From positions 434,001 to 498,000 of the forward strand of contig NZ_CP017147.1 in NCBI RefSeq assembly GCF_001741865.1: a DNA stretch of 64,000 nt, read 5' to 3'. Source of the stretch: Bosea vaviloviae. Its GTDB lineage: Bacteria; Pseudomonadota; Alphaproteobacteria; Rhizobiales; Beijerinckiaceae. Shown in pieces: positions 17,055-27,140 of this stretch. Numbering within the stretch: position 1 is the stretch's first letter; each line of letters starts with the position of its first letter. Under the pieces are notes generated by a model. It was not told the origin of the DNA. It saw only the letters and a list, made by a program, of their open reading frames with translations, and did no database searches. The position numbers were made by a program, and so were the translations under genes.

Positions 17055-17534
17055 ATGGCCAAGTTGGACGCCTTCGACCTTCGCATCCTGGCGCGGCTGC
17101 AGGAGGATGCGAGCCTGCCGCTGGCGGAACTCGCCGAAGCAGTCGGGTTGTCGTCGACGCCGTGCTGGCGGCGCGTGCAGAAGCTGGAAGCGGCGGGCTA
17201 TATCCGCAAGCGGGTGGCGTTGCTCGACCGGGCCAAGCTCCAGGCCGACGTGACCGTCTTCATCGCGGTCAAGACGGCACGTCACTCGATGGAATGGCTC
17301 GAGCGCTTCCACGCCGCCGTGCACGATTTGCCCGAGATCGTCGATTTCTACCGGATGAGCGGCGAGATCGACTATCTGCTCAAGGCCTGTGTTCCGGACA
17401 TCGCCGCCTATGACGCGCTCTACAAGAAGCTGATCTCGCGGATCGATCTCAACGACGTAACCTCGATGTTCGCTATGGAGGAGCTCAAGTCAACGACCGC
17501 GATTCCGCTGGGATTTGTGGAGCGGGCGTCGTGA
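17055..17534 (+). CDS. Lrp/AsnC family transcriptional regulator
   Basis: 159 residues. An AsnC-type winged helix (LDAFDLRILARLQEDASLPL, SSTPCWRRVQKLEAAGYI) precedes a RAM ligand-binding domain ending in MFAMEELKSTTAIPLGF. Met at 17055 is at the typical Lrp start; upstream starts add an untypical extension. The 184-bp divergent region shared with the cysteine dioxygenase-like gene is AT-richer and the likely operator region, with cysteine or another amino acid as possible effector. Confidence 0.9.
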   Translation: MAKLDAFDLRILARLQEDASLPLAELAEAVGLSSTPCWRRVQKLEAAGYIRKRVALLDRAKLQADVTVFIAVKTARHSMEWLERFHAAVHDLPEIVDFYRMSGEIDYLLKACVPDIAAYDALYKKLISRIDLNDVTSMFAMEELKSTTAIPLGFVERAS

Positions 17535-17603
17535 GCACGGCTAGTCGCGGAATGTCCGCAATAGGAAAGCAGCTCCTCATTTATGAGTTTACAACCTAGC
17601 CCC

Positions 17604-17715
17604 TCGCCACCTTCTGATAGTGTACGTGAGCACCGGAAGCGCAGACGGTCGCGTCAGGCGGCCTCGCCAGTAGAATTCACGAGCGATCTCTACGCCTTCG
17701 CCACCTTCTGATAGT
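17604..17715. repeat. Duplicated 3' end of prfC
   Basis: TCGCCACCTTCTGATAGT occurs at 17604-17621 and again at 17698-17715 inside prfC. Both copies are preceded five bases earlier by CTA, so on the minus strand the outer copy also reads as a C-terminus, YQKVARG-stop, against YQKVAKA-stop in the gene. This looks like the remnant of a duplication. Confidence 0.8.
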
Positions 17716-19309
17716 CCTTCACATCGGAAAAGCTCACCTCCGGCGCGCGCTCGGCGTCGTATTTCAGGGTGAACTGGCTGGATGCCATGAAGACCGGGTC
17801 GCCGTCGAGATCGTCAGCCATCGAGGACGGCTTCAGCGAGACGAATTTCTGCAGCGCCGCCTTGTCGTCGGACGAGACCCAGCGCGCAATCGAGAACTGG
17901 CAGGGCTCGAAATCGACCGGCAGCGAATATTCGACATCCATGCGCTCCTTGAGCACGTCGAGCTGCAATGCGCCGACCACGCCGACGATCGCCGGCGCGC
18001 CATCATGCGGCAGGAAGAGCTGGACGACGCCTTCTTCGGCCATCTGCTGCAGCGCCTCGCGCAGCTTCTTGGCCTTCATCGCGTCCTTCAGCTTGACGCG
18101 GCGCAGGATTTCCGGCGCGAAGCTCGGCACGCCCTTGAAGACGATGTCCTCGCCTTCGGTCAGCGTGTCGCCGATGCGCAAGGTGCCGTGATTGGGCAAG
18201 CCAACGATGTCACCGGCATAGGCTTCCTCCGCGATCGAGCGGTCGCGGGCGAAGAAGAATTGCGGCGCGTTCAGCGGCATCGGCTTGGCGGTGCGCACCA
18301 GCTTCGCCTTCATGCCGCGTGAGAGCTTGCCCGAGCAGACGCGCATGAAAGCGATGCGGTCGCGGTGGTTGGGATCCATGTTCGCCTGGATCTTGAAGAC
18401 GAAGCCGGTCATCTTCGGCTCGTCCGCCTCGATCGCGCGCTTGTCGGCGATCTGCGCGCGCGGGCTCGGCGCATAGGCCCCCAGCGCATCGATCAGGTCG
18501 CGCACGCCGTAGTCGCGCAGTGCCGCGCCAAAATAGACCGGCGTCAGATGGCCCTCGCGGAACGACTGCAGATCGAACGGCTTGAGCCCCTCTGCAGCGA
18601 GGAAGACCTCTTCGCGCCAGGTCTCGGCCGCGCCGTTGGGCAGCAAGGTGTCGAAAAGCGGGTCGTCGGGACCCGAGACCGCCAGGTCCTGCGTGCTCTC
18701 GTCGCCCTTCTGGTTGCGGCGGAAGGTATTGGCCTTGAGATCATAGGTGCCGACGAATTCGCGCCCACGCCCGACCGGCCAGGTCATCGGCGCGACATCG
18801 AGCGCCAAAGTGGTCTCGATCTCGGCGATCAGGTCGAACAGGTCGCGGGTCTCGCGGTCGACCTTGTTGATGAAGGTGACGATCGGGATGTCGCGCAGCC
18901 GGCAGACCTCGAACAGCTTCTTGGTGCGCGCCTCGATGCCCTTGGCCGCGTCGATCACCATCACCGCGGAATCGACCGCGGTCAGAGTGCGGTAGGTGTC
19001 CTCGGAGAAGTCCTCGTGGCCCGGCGTGTCGAGCAGGTTGAAGACATGCCCGCCATATTCGAACGTCATCACCGAGGTCACGACCGAGATGCCGCGCTGG
19101 CGCTCGATCTTCATCCAGTCGGAGGAGGTCTGGCGGCGGCCGGCCTTCGCGCGCACCTCGCCGGCGAGCTGGATCGCGCCGCCGAAATAGAGCAGCTTTT
19201 CGGTCAGCGTGGTCTTGCCCGCATCCGGATGCGAGATGATGGCGAAGGTGCGCCGGCGCGCATGAGGGGCGGTCGTCGCGGCCGCCTCGATGGTCTGAAT
19301 GTCGGTCAT
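17690..19309 (-). CDS. prfC: Peptide chain release factor 3
   Basis: 539 residues from the Met giving MTDIQTIEAA; a Met 12 codons upstream is less likely. The GTPase domain has P-loop AIISHPDAGKTTLTEKLL, DTPGHEDF and FINKVDRE (NKxD), followed by the domain II and RF3 C-terminal regions. RF3 recycles RF1/RF2 from the ribosome after termination. Start and length agree with the family. Confidence 0.95.
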   Translation of the reverse strand: MTDIQTIEAAATTAPHARRRTFAIISHPDAGKTTLTEKLLYFGGAIQLAGEVRAKAGRRQTSSDWMKIERQRGISVVTSVMTFEYGGHVFNLLDTPGHEDFSEDTYRTLTAVDSAVMVIDAAKGIEARTKKLFEVCRLRDIPIVTFINKVDRETRDLFDLIAEIETTLALDVAPMTWPVGRGREFVGTYDLKANTFRRNQKGDESTQDLAVSGPDDPLFDTLLPNGAAETWREEVFLAAEGLKPFDLQSFREGHLTPVYFGAALRDYGVRDLIDALGAYAPSPRAQIADKRAIEADEPKMTGFVFKIQANMDPNHRDRIAFMRVCSGKLSRGMKAKLVRTAKPMPLNAPQFFFARDRSIAEEAYAGDIVGLPNHGTLRIGDTLTEGEDIVFKGVPSFAPEILRRVKLKDAMKAKKLREALQQMAEEGVVQLFLPHDGAPAIVGVVGALQLDVLKERMDVEYSLPVDFEPCQFSIARWVSSDDKAALQKFVSLKPSSMADDLDGDPVFMASSQFTLKYDAERAPEVSFSDVKDYQKVAKA

Positions 19310-19384
19310 GGCCGTGTGAGAACAGGATGAGGCCGGGGAAGTCAATCAGCCGGGCTCAAAGCGGCCGGCAATAACGTCGGCTTG

Positions 19385-19557
19385 GAGCCTCTAACAAAAC
19401 CTGGAGGGGTCTCGACGTCGGCAATTCGTTCGTTCCGCCGGAAGCGGTGCGAAGCCGATGCCATTGGCATCGGCAAGCGACGCGACGCCGCGGACGACCG
19501 AATTCTCGGCCCGAAGGTGGATTTTGGAGGGGTGCCTCCAGGTTTTATTAGAGGCTC
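19385..19557. mobile_element. MITE-like element, 173 bp with 23-bp terminal inverted repeats
   Basis: The ends (19385-19407 and 19535-19557) are inverted copies identical at 22 of 23 positions, starting GAGCCTCTAACAAAACCTGG. No ORF is present. The centre holds a further perfect palindrome (GCCGATGCCA at 19454-19463, complement at 19465-19474). It looks like a non-autonomous IS derivative. No clear target-site duplication is visible. It fills most of the 330-bp gap between prfC and the chemoreceptor gene. Confidence 0.78.
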
Positions 19558-19638
19558 TTAATCATTCCTCGTCACTATGCGGGGCTCCTGGGTCAGGTTT
19601 TGCGCACCGGCCCGACGAACGGGAGACAGCGCCTGTGG

Positions 19639-21321
19639 ATGGTCGCCTTGCGCAAGATTGCCAACCAGATTTTCGCAAGCGTGGCCTTGCTGGCGCTGGC
19701 GGCGGCGCTCACCATCTTCATCAGCGTCCAGACGCTCAGCCGCTATGCCGCGATGACGGACGAGATGCAGGCGGCCTCGCTCAGGGTCCTGATGGCCGAA
19801 CGCATGAACGGTCTCGTCAACGCCGTCGTCATGGAAACGCGCGGCATCATCATGAGCCGCGACGCGCAGGACGCCGAGCAATTCGCCCAGCCCCTCCTAG
19901 CCGAGCTCGCCGATATCCGTCGACTGCTCGCGGACTGGCGCCAGCAGGTCAAACCGGAGGACGAGGCCGCGTTCCGCGAGGTCGCGGTCCAGGTCGAGGC
20001 CTTCGTCCTCTTCCGTGAGGAAGCCGTGCGCCGGGGCCGCGTATCCGGCCCGGCCGCGGTCAACGAACTCACCAACAACGAAAGCAACCGGGCCAATCGG
20101 CGGGCCTTGAACGCCGCTCTCAAGCGCCTCGCGGCGCTCAGCGGCGCCGACAGCGCCGCAATCGACAGCAAGCTCAACGAGCTCCAGAAGGGCAGCATCC
20201 ACTCCCAGATCCTGATCGGTACGCTCGTCATCTCGTTTGGCCTTGCCCTCACCCTCATCGTCGTGCGCTGGCGAGTGGCGAAACCGCTGCGCCTCCTCGC
20301 CAAGACGATGCAGCGCCTGGCCTTTTCCGAACCCGTCGACGCCATTCCTTCAACGTCGCGGCCCGACGAGATCGGCAGCATGGCGCGCGCCGTCGTCGTG
20401 TTTCGCGATAATGCCCTGGCGCGAGGTTCGCTCGAAGCCGAAGCGCGCGCCTCCGAGGCCGCCAGAGCGGGCCGGCAAGCCAGGCGCGAGCAATTGATCG
20501 CCGATTTCGACGTCAGGATCGAAGCCGTGCTCGACACGGTGCGCGCCAGCTCCCGCGAGATGGAGGCGACGGCGCGCACGCTCTCGAGCATCGCCACGGA
20601 CGCAACCGCACAGGCCGGCGGCGCGCGCAGCGCCTCGCTCGATGCTTCGGACAGTGTCCGCGCCGTCGCCGCGGCCTCCGAGGAGCTCTCGGCCTCGATC
20701 GCAGAAATCGCCGAGCGCGTCGGCAAGGCCAACAGCGTCGTCACCAACGCGGCGCAGGACGCTGAAGCTGCGAGCACCAATGTCGCCAACCTGGCGCAGG
20801 CAGCGAGCAACATCGCCAAGGTGGTTGGGCTGATCCGCGACATCGCCGCCCAGACCAATCTACTCGCACTCAACGCCACCATCGAGGCTGCCCGCGCCGG
20901 CGAAGCGGGACGCGGCTTCAGCGTCGTGGCCGGAGAGGTCAAGTTGCTGGCGAGTCGGACCGCGCAGGCGACCGACGAGATCGCGGCCCAGATCGGCGCC
21001 TTCGAGCGCGATACGCAGGACGCTGTCATCAGCATCGAGACGATCGCGGACGTCATGAGCGAGGTCGCGCAACATACCGTCGCCATCGCCGGCGCCACCA
21101 TCCAGCAGCGGATCGCGACCTCCGAGATCGCCAGCAGCGCCCAGGCCACGGCCGGCAGCACAGCGAACGTCGCCAACCAGATGGAGCATGTCACCGCGGC
21201 TTCCCAATCGGCGACGGCTTCGGCGAGCCAGGTTCTGGTTACGGCCGAGAAGCTGGCGCGCGAGGCGCAGGATCTGCGCGGCGCGGTCGAGACCTTCTTC
21301 AGGGATGTGCGGGCGGCCTGA
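19639..21321 (+). CDS. Methyl-accepting chemotaxis protein
   Basis: About 560 residues. A membrane helix near the N-terminus ([17 protein letters not shown]) precedes a periplasmic four-helix-type sensor of ~150 residues and a second helix ([19 protein letters not shown]). A HAMP domain and a cytoplasmic coiled coil follow, with the conserved hairpin tip [20 protein letters not shown]. The ligand is not inferable. GGGAGA lies 12 bases before the ATG. It probably signals to a CheA/CheW array encoded elsewhere. Confidence 0.92.
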   Translation: MVALRKIANQIFASVALLALAAALTIFISVQTLSRYAAMTDEMQAASLRVLMAERMNGLVNAVVMETRGIIMSRDAQDAEQFAQPLLAELADIRRLLADWRQQVKPEDEAAFREVAVQVEAFVLFREEAVRRGRVSGPAAVNELTNNESNRANRRALNAALKRLAALSGADSAAIDSKLNELQKGSIHSQILIGTLVISFGLALTLIVVRWRVAKPLRLLAKTMQRLAFSEPVDAIPSTSRPDEIGSMARAVVVFRDNALARGSLEAEARASEAARAGRQARREQLIADFDVRIEAVLDTVRASSREMEATARTLSSIATDATAQAGGARSASLDASDSVRAVAAASEELSASIAEIAERVGKANSVVTNAAQDAEAASTNVANLAQAASNIAKVVGLIRDIAAQTNLLALNATIEAARAGEAGRGFSVVAGEVKLLASRTAQATDEIAAQIGAFERDTQDAVISIETIADVMSEVAQHTVAIAGATIQQRIATSEIASSAQATAGSTANVANQMEHVTAASQSATASASQVLVTAEKLAREAQDLRGAVETFFRDVRAA

Positions 21322-21334
21322 TGCTGTAGAGGCC

Positions 21335-22110
21335 TCAGTTCTTCAGGCGATAGCCGGTGCGGAAGATCCAGCCGACGACGGCGATGCAGGCCGCGAGGAA
21401 GACCAGCGTCATCCCCAGGCTGACGCCGAGGCCGACATCGGCGACGCCATAGAAGCTCCAGCGGAAGCCGCTGATCAGGTAGACGACCGGGTTGAACAGC
21501 GCGACCGTGCGCCAGAAGCCCGGCAGCATGTCGATCGAATAGAACGAGCCGCCGAGGAAGGTCAGCGGCGTCACAATCAGCAGCGGCACCACCTGCAAGC
21601 GTTCGAAACCGTCGGCCCAGATGCCGATGATGAAGCCGAACAAGCTGAAGGTGGTCGCGGTCAGCGCCAGGAAGAGCAGCATGAAGAACGGATGCTCGAT
21701 CCTGATCTCAGGCACGAAGAAGGAGGCCGTCAGCAGGATGATCAGCCCGAGCAGGATCGACTTCGTCGCGGCTGCTCCGACATAGGCGATCACGGTCTCC
21801 CACCAGGCGACCGGGGCCGAGAGCAGTTCGTAGATCGTGCCGGTGAATTTCGGGAAATAGATCGCGAAAGAGGCGTTGGCGATGCTCTGCGTCAGCAGCG
21901 AGAGCATGATCAGCCCGGGCACGATGAAGGCGCCGTAAGGCACGCCGCCGATCACAGGCATATGCGAGCCGATCGCTCCGCCGAAGACGATGAAATAGAG
22001 CGAGGTCGAGATCACCGGCGAGACGATGCTCTGCAGCGGCGTGCGCCAGGTCCGCGCCATCTCGAACAGATAGATCGCGCGGATGGCATGCCAGTTGACG
22101 ATTGCCGCGG

Positions 22111-22114
<4 letters not shown>
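21335..22114 (-). CDS. ABC-2 type exporter permease (YadH-like)
   Basis: 259 residues, six predicted membrane helices, with the ABC-2 signature toward the C-terminus ([36 protein letters not shown]). It matches the YadH/NodJ-like subfamily. Its start overlaps the end of the ATPase gene by four bases (ATGA), so the two form one transporter. Substrate unknown. Confidence 0.9.
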
Positions 22115-23037
<923 letters not shown>

Positions 23038-23201
23038 GGGCGGCATATAGGCGAGATCACGGCATGTTGCGATGCTGCGGGCATGCGCGCCGCGCGTAAC
23101 CGGGAAAGCATCTGCGCCTGACGGGCTCTGTCAGCAGCCCGACATGGCAATGGCCGGAGCGAGGCCCGGCCATTGCAATCTTACATGAAACGGCCTGCGC
23201 C

Positions 23202-23276
23202 TCAGCGCATGAAGAACCAGAGCAGGATGATCAGCGGAATCGGCACCCCAAGGAGCCACAAAGCAATCGAACGCAT
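23202..23276 (-). CDS. 24-residue hydrophobic membrane miniprotein
   Basis: The reading frame encodes MRSIALWLLGVPIPLIILLW followed by FFMR and a stop. It is almost entirely one membrane helix with a positively charged residue at each end. A GAGG site lies nine bases upstream of the ATG. It is a single gene between the ABC exporter and a secreted protein. I recall near-identical very short ORFs in other Hyphomicrobiales but no function. Confidence 0.6.
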   Translation of the reverse strand: MRSIALWLLGVPIPLIILLWFFMR

Positions 23277-23368
23277 TGAAAAACCTCATTCGAACAGACC
23301 ATGCTGGGGCAACGCCCCCATGGCGCGAAAGGTTCCTCAATCCCCGGAAAGCCCCCCGGAAGGGCCGG

Positions 23369-23866
23369 CTATTTGAAGCTGATGCCCTCGATCAGCTTGG
23401 TCATGGCGGCGTCATGGGTCTTGTCGCCTTCCGGCGAGGCCCAATAGGTCATCAGGATGATCTTGCCGCTCGCCGCATTCGGATTGATCGCGACATAGCG
23501 GATGATCGAGGGGCCGTCCTTATTGGTTGCGGCAAGTTCGGTGAAGGACCAGGCCCGGCCGTTGACCTCGGACTTCTTGGTCTCGGACGCGCCGGTGACC
23601 GTGACGCCTTCCTTCTGGAAATAGCGGTCATGCTCCTTTTGAACGCTGTCCATCTCGCCGGGCGCGATCAGCTCGAACCAGAGATAGACCTCCTCGTCGG
23701 GCGTCTTGATCTCGAGCCCGCGCGCGATCGTCTTGCCCGACCATTCCTCAGGGATCGTCACGGTCGCGACGGGGTCAGCCGCAGTGAGGGTGAGCGGACC
23801 CGCCAGGGCCGGCATGGCAGCCATCACAGCGGCAACGGTGAAAGCCCGGATCATGTTTGACAGCAT
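23369..23866 (-). CDS. Secreted protein of unknown function
   Basis: 165 residues. A Sec signal peptide (hydrophobic stretch about 6-20, probable cleavage after ALA at residue 22) leads a compact beta-rich domain with VTIPEEWSGKTIARGLEIKT and an aromatic centre (YLWFELIAPGE). No family name can be assigned from sequence. An internal Met at residue 5 is an alternative start. Confidence 0.75.
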   Translation of the reverse strand: MLSNMIRAFTVAAVMAAMPALAGPLTLTAADPVATVTIPEEWSGKTIARGLEIKTPDEEVYLWFELIAPGEMDSVQKEHDRYFQKEGVTVTGASETKKSEVNGRAWSFTELAATNKDGPSIIRYVAINPNAASGKIILMTYWASPEGDKTHDAAMTKLIEGISFK

Positions 23867-24002
23867 CGATATCTCCCCAGCACCTTAGGCGGTTGTTCCT
23901 GCTTGCCGGCGAGTCTCGGCAGGCAAAAACGGCAAGCCGTTCAGGCTTGGCCACGGCACGTTGCCCTTGGGGCAGGAGGCTGGCAATCGGGTTCGCGCAA
24001 TT

Positions 24003-24626
24003 TCAGGCGAACGCCGTGACGCTGGGATGCCAGATCGGTTGATAGCCGTTCATGAGCGCACTCAGCGTCGCCGGCGGCGTCAAGACGGCGACAGCGCCAG
24101 TTGGACGAGGCTGCCGCGCGATATAGCCCGATGGCGACCAGAGCAATCCGGCATCGCCCCTGAGAGCCAGAAATCCCGCTTCGCTCGCTAGCATTGCGCC
24201 ATCGGGCAATGCGTCTGCCTCCAGCTGGTGCAGGCGCTTCGCACGGCCGACGCGCCGCTCCGCATCGAGCCTGCGGTCGATAGCCGGAAAGAGCGGCGTC
24301 TCGCTCAAGCCGAGCCCGCTCACCAATGCCGCGCGATAGCGCAGCGCATCGGCGCGACGGCATTCCATGCAGGGTCGGTGGCCGGCGGCGAGCGCGGTCA
24401 CCTCGTCGCAGAAGAACAGCTCGGTATAGCCCTGCCCCCAGACCTTCCGGCTGCGGCCCTTGAAGGACAGCACGCAGCAGAGCCATTGCCGGTTCGCATA
24501 AAGCCGCGTCGGCACGGCATGCGACCGCGGATCATGGAAGCGCCCGCCGCGATTGCCATAGAACAGGCCGCGTGCCGGATCGGCAAAGAGGCTGCCATCG
24601 GGGCTGACGCGATTGGGGAGAGGCAT
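24003..24626 (-). CDS. Conserved hypothetical protein with HxxCxxC motif
   Basis: 207 residues. The striking element is GHRPCMECRRADALRYRAAL, a His-Cys-Cys cluster resembling Ada-type or nuclease-associated zinc sites, preceded by TELFFCDEVTALAAG. No signal peptide or membrane segment. Function unknown. It lies 80 bp downstream of the zinc-linked ABC operon on the same strand, so it might be co-transcribed. Confidence 0.7.
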   Translation of the reverse strand: MPLPNRVSPDGSLFADPARGLFYGNRGGRFHDPRSHAVPTRLYANRQWLCCVLSFKGRSRKVWGQGYTELFFCDEVTALAAGHRPCMECRRADALRYRAALVSGLGLSETPLFPAIDRRLDAERRVGRAKRLHQLEADALPDGAMLASEAGFLALRGDAGLLWSPSGYIARQPRPTGAVAVLTPPATLSALMNGYQPIWHPSVTAFA

Positions 24627-24706
24627 GCTGCGCACCATGCTCGGGTTCGGTGCAAGCTTAGGCGCCTCGATGTCAGATCGCGACAGCAGCGTATCGGCAA
24701 ACGAAC

Positions 24707-25942
24707 TCAGTCGCGCAGGCCGGCGACCGCCGGAGCGCGATAGGACATCAGCGCCGGCACCAGCGTGATCGCGCTGCCGACAAGAAGCAGCGCCGCCACG
24801 AAGGCGATCTCCTGGCTCTCGATCGCGAAGACGAGCCGCAGTCCGGTCTGCCCGGCGATGACGCCCGACAGCGCTGTCGTCAGCACCGCGCCGGCCAGCA
24901 GGCCCGCGACACAGCCCGCACCGATCAGCCCGGCCATGCCCAGCCAGACGACCAGCAGCACATAGCCGCGCGGCGCGCCCAGCGCCCGCAGGATCGCATA
25001 GCGCCGCCGCCGCAGGCCCGCGACCGCGATCAATAGCAACAGGACCGCCGCCAGGATCAGGAGCGCATTGAGGAAGGAGGCGGCGACCAGGACCTTGCGG
25101 ACATCGCCGAGCGCGCGGTAGAGCGTGACCAGCACCTCGGCGGGAAAGAACGCCATCGTGCCGCCCTGGCGATATTGCGCCCGCAAGGCATAGGCGCCGG
25201 CGACGCTGCGCGGCTTGACGACAAGGGCCGGCACGCCGGGGATACGCGGCCCGTCGAAGGGCGGCCCGATCCTCCCGTCATCCACGGCGTGGCCATTGGC
25301 GAGGCCATGGATCTCCCAGACGCTCTCGACCGGCACCAGGATCGCCCGGTCCCAGGGCGAGCCGAGGCGCGGCAAGCGCCCGACCGCGACATAATCGTGA
25401 CCGGCATGGCGATGCCCGGCCTCGTCCTCATGCGCCACGCCCGGACGCACGGTTGCGCCGAAGACGCCATGCGACGGCGTGATACGGTCGCCGAGGCCAT
25501 AGCTGACATCGGCCCCCAGCACCGCCTCGCCCTCCCTCGCGAAGAGCCGCCCCTGCGCGGGCGTGAGCCGCCCCCAGCGGCCGGCAAAGGCCGCCGTGGT
25601 GCCCACGATCACATAGCCCTTGCTGACATCGCCGAAGGCGATCGGCGCGACGCCGGCGACGCGCTCATCCTGCGCCAGCGTATTGAGCAAGCGTCCGTCC
25701 ATCAGCGGCACCGCATCCGGCTGGAGATAGACCGCCGACATCAGCAATTGCGTCTGGCTGCCCGGCGCGCCGATCAGCAGGTCGAAATCCTCGGCCGCGG
25801 CAGCCGAACTGCGTCGCAAAGCCCGCTCCTGCGCCCCGATCGCCACCCCAACGGCGACCGCGAGCGCCACCAGCACGATGATCGCCAGCGGCGTCCAGCG
25901 CAGGGCCCGGATATCGGCCCAGACCATCGGGAACGGGTTCAT
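24707..25942 (-). CDS. FtsX-like ABC permease with His-rich loop (Zur-linked transporter)
   Basis: 411 residues. MacB-type topology: one N-terminal membrane helix (about 18-40), a large periplasmic domain, then three C-terminal helices with the FtsX signature. The periplasmic domain contains HEDEAGHRHAGHDY, four His plus acidic residues in 14 positions, a plausible metal-binding loop. The ATPase gene overlaps by four bases. Homologous permeases lie in the Zur-controlled PA4063-PA4066 locus of Pseudomonas aeruginosa and the zrgABCDE locus of Vibrio cholerae; a zinc-related role here is inferred from that and from the Zur box upstream. Confidence 0.82.
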   Translation of the reverse strand: MNPFPMVWADIRALRWTPLAIIVLVALAVAVGVAIGAQERALRRSSAAAAEDFDLLIGAPGSQTQLLMSAVYLQPDAVPLMDGRLLNTLAQDERVAGVAPIAFGDVSKGYVIVGTTAAFAGRWGRLTPAQGRLFAREGEAVLGADVSYGLGDRITPSHGVFGATVRPGVAHEDEAGHRHAGHDYVAVGRLPRLGSPWDRAILVPVESVWEIHGLANGHAVDDGRIGPPFDGPRIPGVPALVVKPRSVAGAYALRAQYRQGGTMAFFPAEVLVTLYRALGDVRKVLVAASFLNALLILAAVLLLLIAVAGLRRRRYAILRALGAPRGYVLLVVWLGMAGLIGAGCVAGLLAGAVLTTALSGVIAGQTGLRLVFAIESQEIAFVAALLLVGSAITLVPALMSYRAPAVAGLRD

Positions 25943-26670
25943 GCCGCGCTCTCGACCGGCACGACGGGCACTGCGGCAAGCTCGACGCGCCGGTCCATCC
26001 GCGCCAGCAGCGCCGTATCATGCGAGGCGCAGATCAGGGTGGCGCCGGTCTCGGTCGCAACCTCGACCAGGAGCGCTCCGACCTCGGCCGCATGGGCGGC
26101 GTCGAGGCTGGCTGTCGGCTCGTCAGCGAGGATCAGCGCCGGCTGGAGCAGCACCGCGCGCGCGATCGCCACGCGCTGCTGCTCGCCGCGCGACAGGACG
26201 CCGGCCTTGCGCCTGAGATCGGTCAGCCCCATCCGGGCCGCGAGCATCGCCGCCCGCTCATGTTCGGCCGGCCCGATCCGCCAATGCGAGAAGGTCAGTG
26301 GCAAGGTGATGTTCGCCGCGACGTCGAGCTCGGGGATCAGGTGGAAATCCTGGAAGACGAAGCCCAGCGTCGCCTGGCGCCAACGGTCGCGGGCGCCGAT
26401 CGATAGGTCCGAGACGACCATGTCGCCCCAGCTGACCGAACCGGCATCGGGCCGGATCAGCCCGGCGACGAGATGCAGGAGCGAGGTCTTGCCCGAGCCC
26501 GAGGCGCCGCGCAGACCCACCCGTGCGCCGGCTGGAATCGCCAGGCCGGCAAGATCGAGCACTCGGAAGGGTCGGCCATCGCCGCCGCGATGGTCGAGCC
26601 TGATCCCGGTCAACTGCAGCGCCCGCGCCGCAGTTGCGGGCCGCCGGTCAAGCGACGTGAAAGCTGGCAT
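25939..26670 (-). CDS. ABC transporter ATP-binding protein, LolD/MacB type (Zur-linked)
   Basis: About 243 residues. Walker A GASGSGKTS, Q-loop FVFQDFH, signature LSRGEQQRVAIARAV (the usual LSGG is LSRG), Walker B LILADEPTASLD and switch His in CASHD. Start chosen at MPAFTSLDRR, overlapping the DUF3299 gene by 23 bases; a Met 13 codons upstream is possible. It energises the overlapping FtsX-like permease gene product. Confidence 0.87.
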   Translation of the reverse strand: MPAFTSLDRRPATAARALQLTGIRLDHRGGDGRPFRVLDLAGLAIPAGARVGLRGASGSGKTSLLHLVAGLIRPDAGSVSWGDMVVSDLSIGARDRWRQATLGFVFQDFHLIPELDVAANITLPLTFSHWRIGPAEHERAAMLAARMGLTDLRRKAGVLSRGEQQRVAIARAVLLQPALILADEPTASLDAAHAAEVGALLVEVATETGATLICASHDTALLARMDRRVELAAVPVVPVESAA

Positions 26671-27112
26671 CGACGAGTCTGATCTGGCTGACGAAGCCGG
26701 TCTCGGCATCGATCGCGGAACCGATTTCGAGACGGCCGGAGACCGCGACCTTCTGCCCGGCGCTGACCATCGGCGTCACCGCTTTCATGAAGACCACGAC
26801 GATATCGACCGGCCAGTCGGCATCGGACTGGCAGAACGGGCAGATCGCCAGGGGTTCGCGCGTCAGCACGAAGAAATGGCTTTCGGGCTTCAGCGGCGGC
26901 GCCATATAGCCGAGCATGCGCACCTCCTGCCCGCGCAGGCTCGTGGCCCGATCCGAGAATTGGAAGCCGAGCACGCCGAAGGATTTGTAGAGCCCGTCGA
27001 AGCTGATCGCCGCCGCCTCGTCTGCGAAGGCGGCTTCGCAAAACGCGAGCGTCGCGAGCCCCTGAAAGAGCCCGCGACGGGATAGTCTTGCGAGGAGGAT
27101 CGGTTGCTGCAC
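26648..27112 (-). CDS. DUF3299 family exported protein
   Basis: 154 residues. The N-terminus has a signal sequence (SRRGLFQGLATLAFCEAAFA) with an RR pair that could be a Tat signal. The mature part has the DUF3299 features VRMLGYMAPPL and LAICPFCQSDADWP, a CxxC that could bind metal or form a disulfide. In gammaproteobacteria DUF3299 genes accompany the same ABC pair in Zur regulons. It is 28 bp downstream of the phosphatase gene. Confidence 0.85.
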   Translation of the reverse strand: MQQPILLARLSRRGLFQGLATLAFCEAAFADEAAAISFDGLYKSFGVLGFQFSDRATSLRGQEVRMLGYMAPPLKPESHFFVLTREPLAICPFCQSDADWPVDIVVVFMKAVTPMVSAGQKVAVSGRLEIGSAIDAETGFVSQIRLVDASFHVA

Positions 27113-27140
27113 GGACCATTCGCCTCGGATCAGGACAGAC

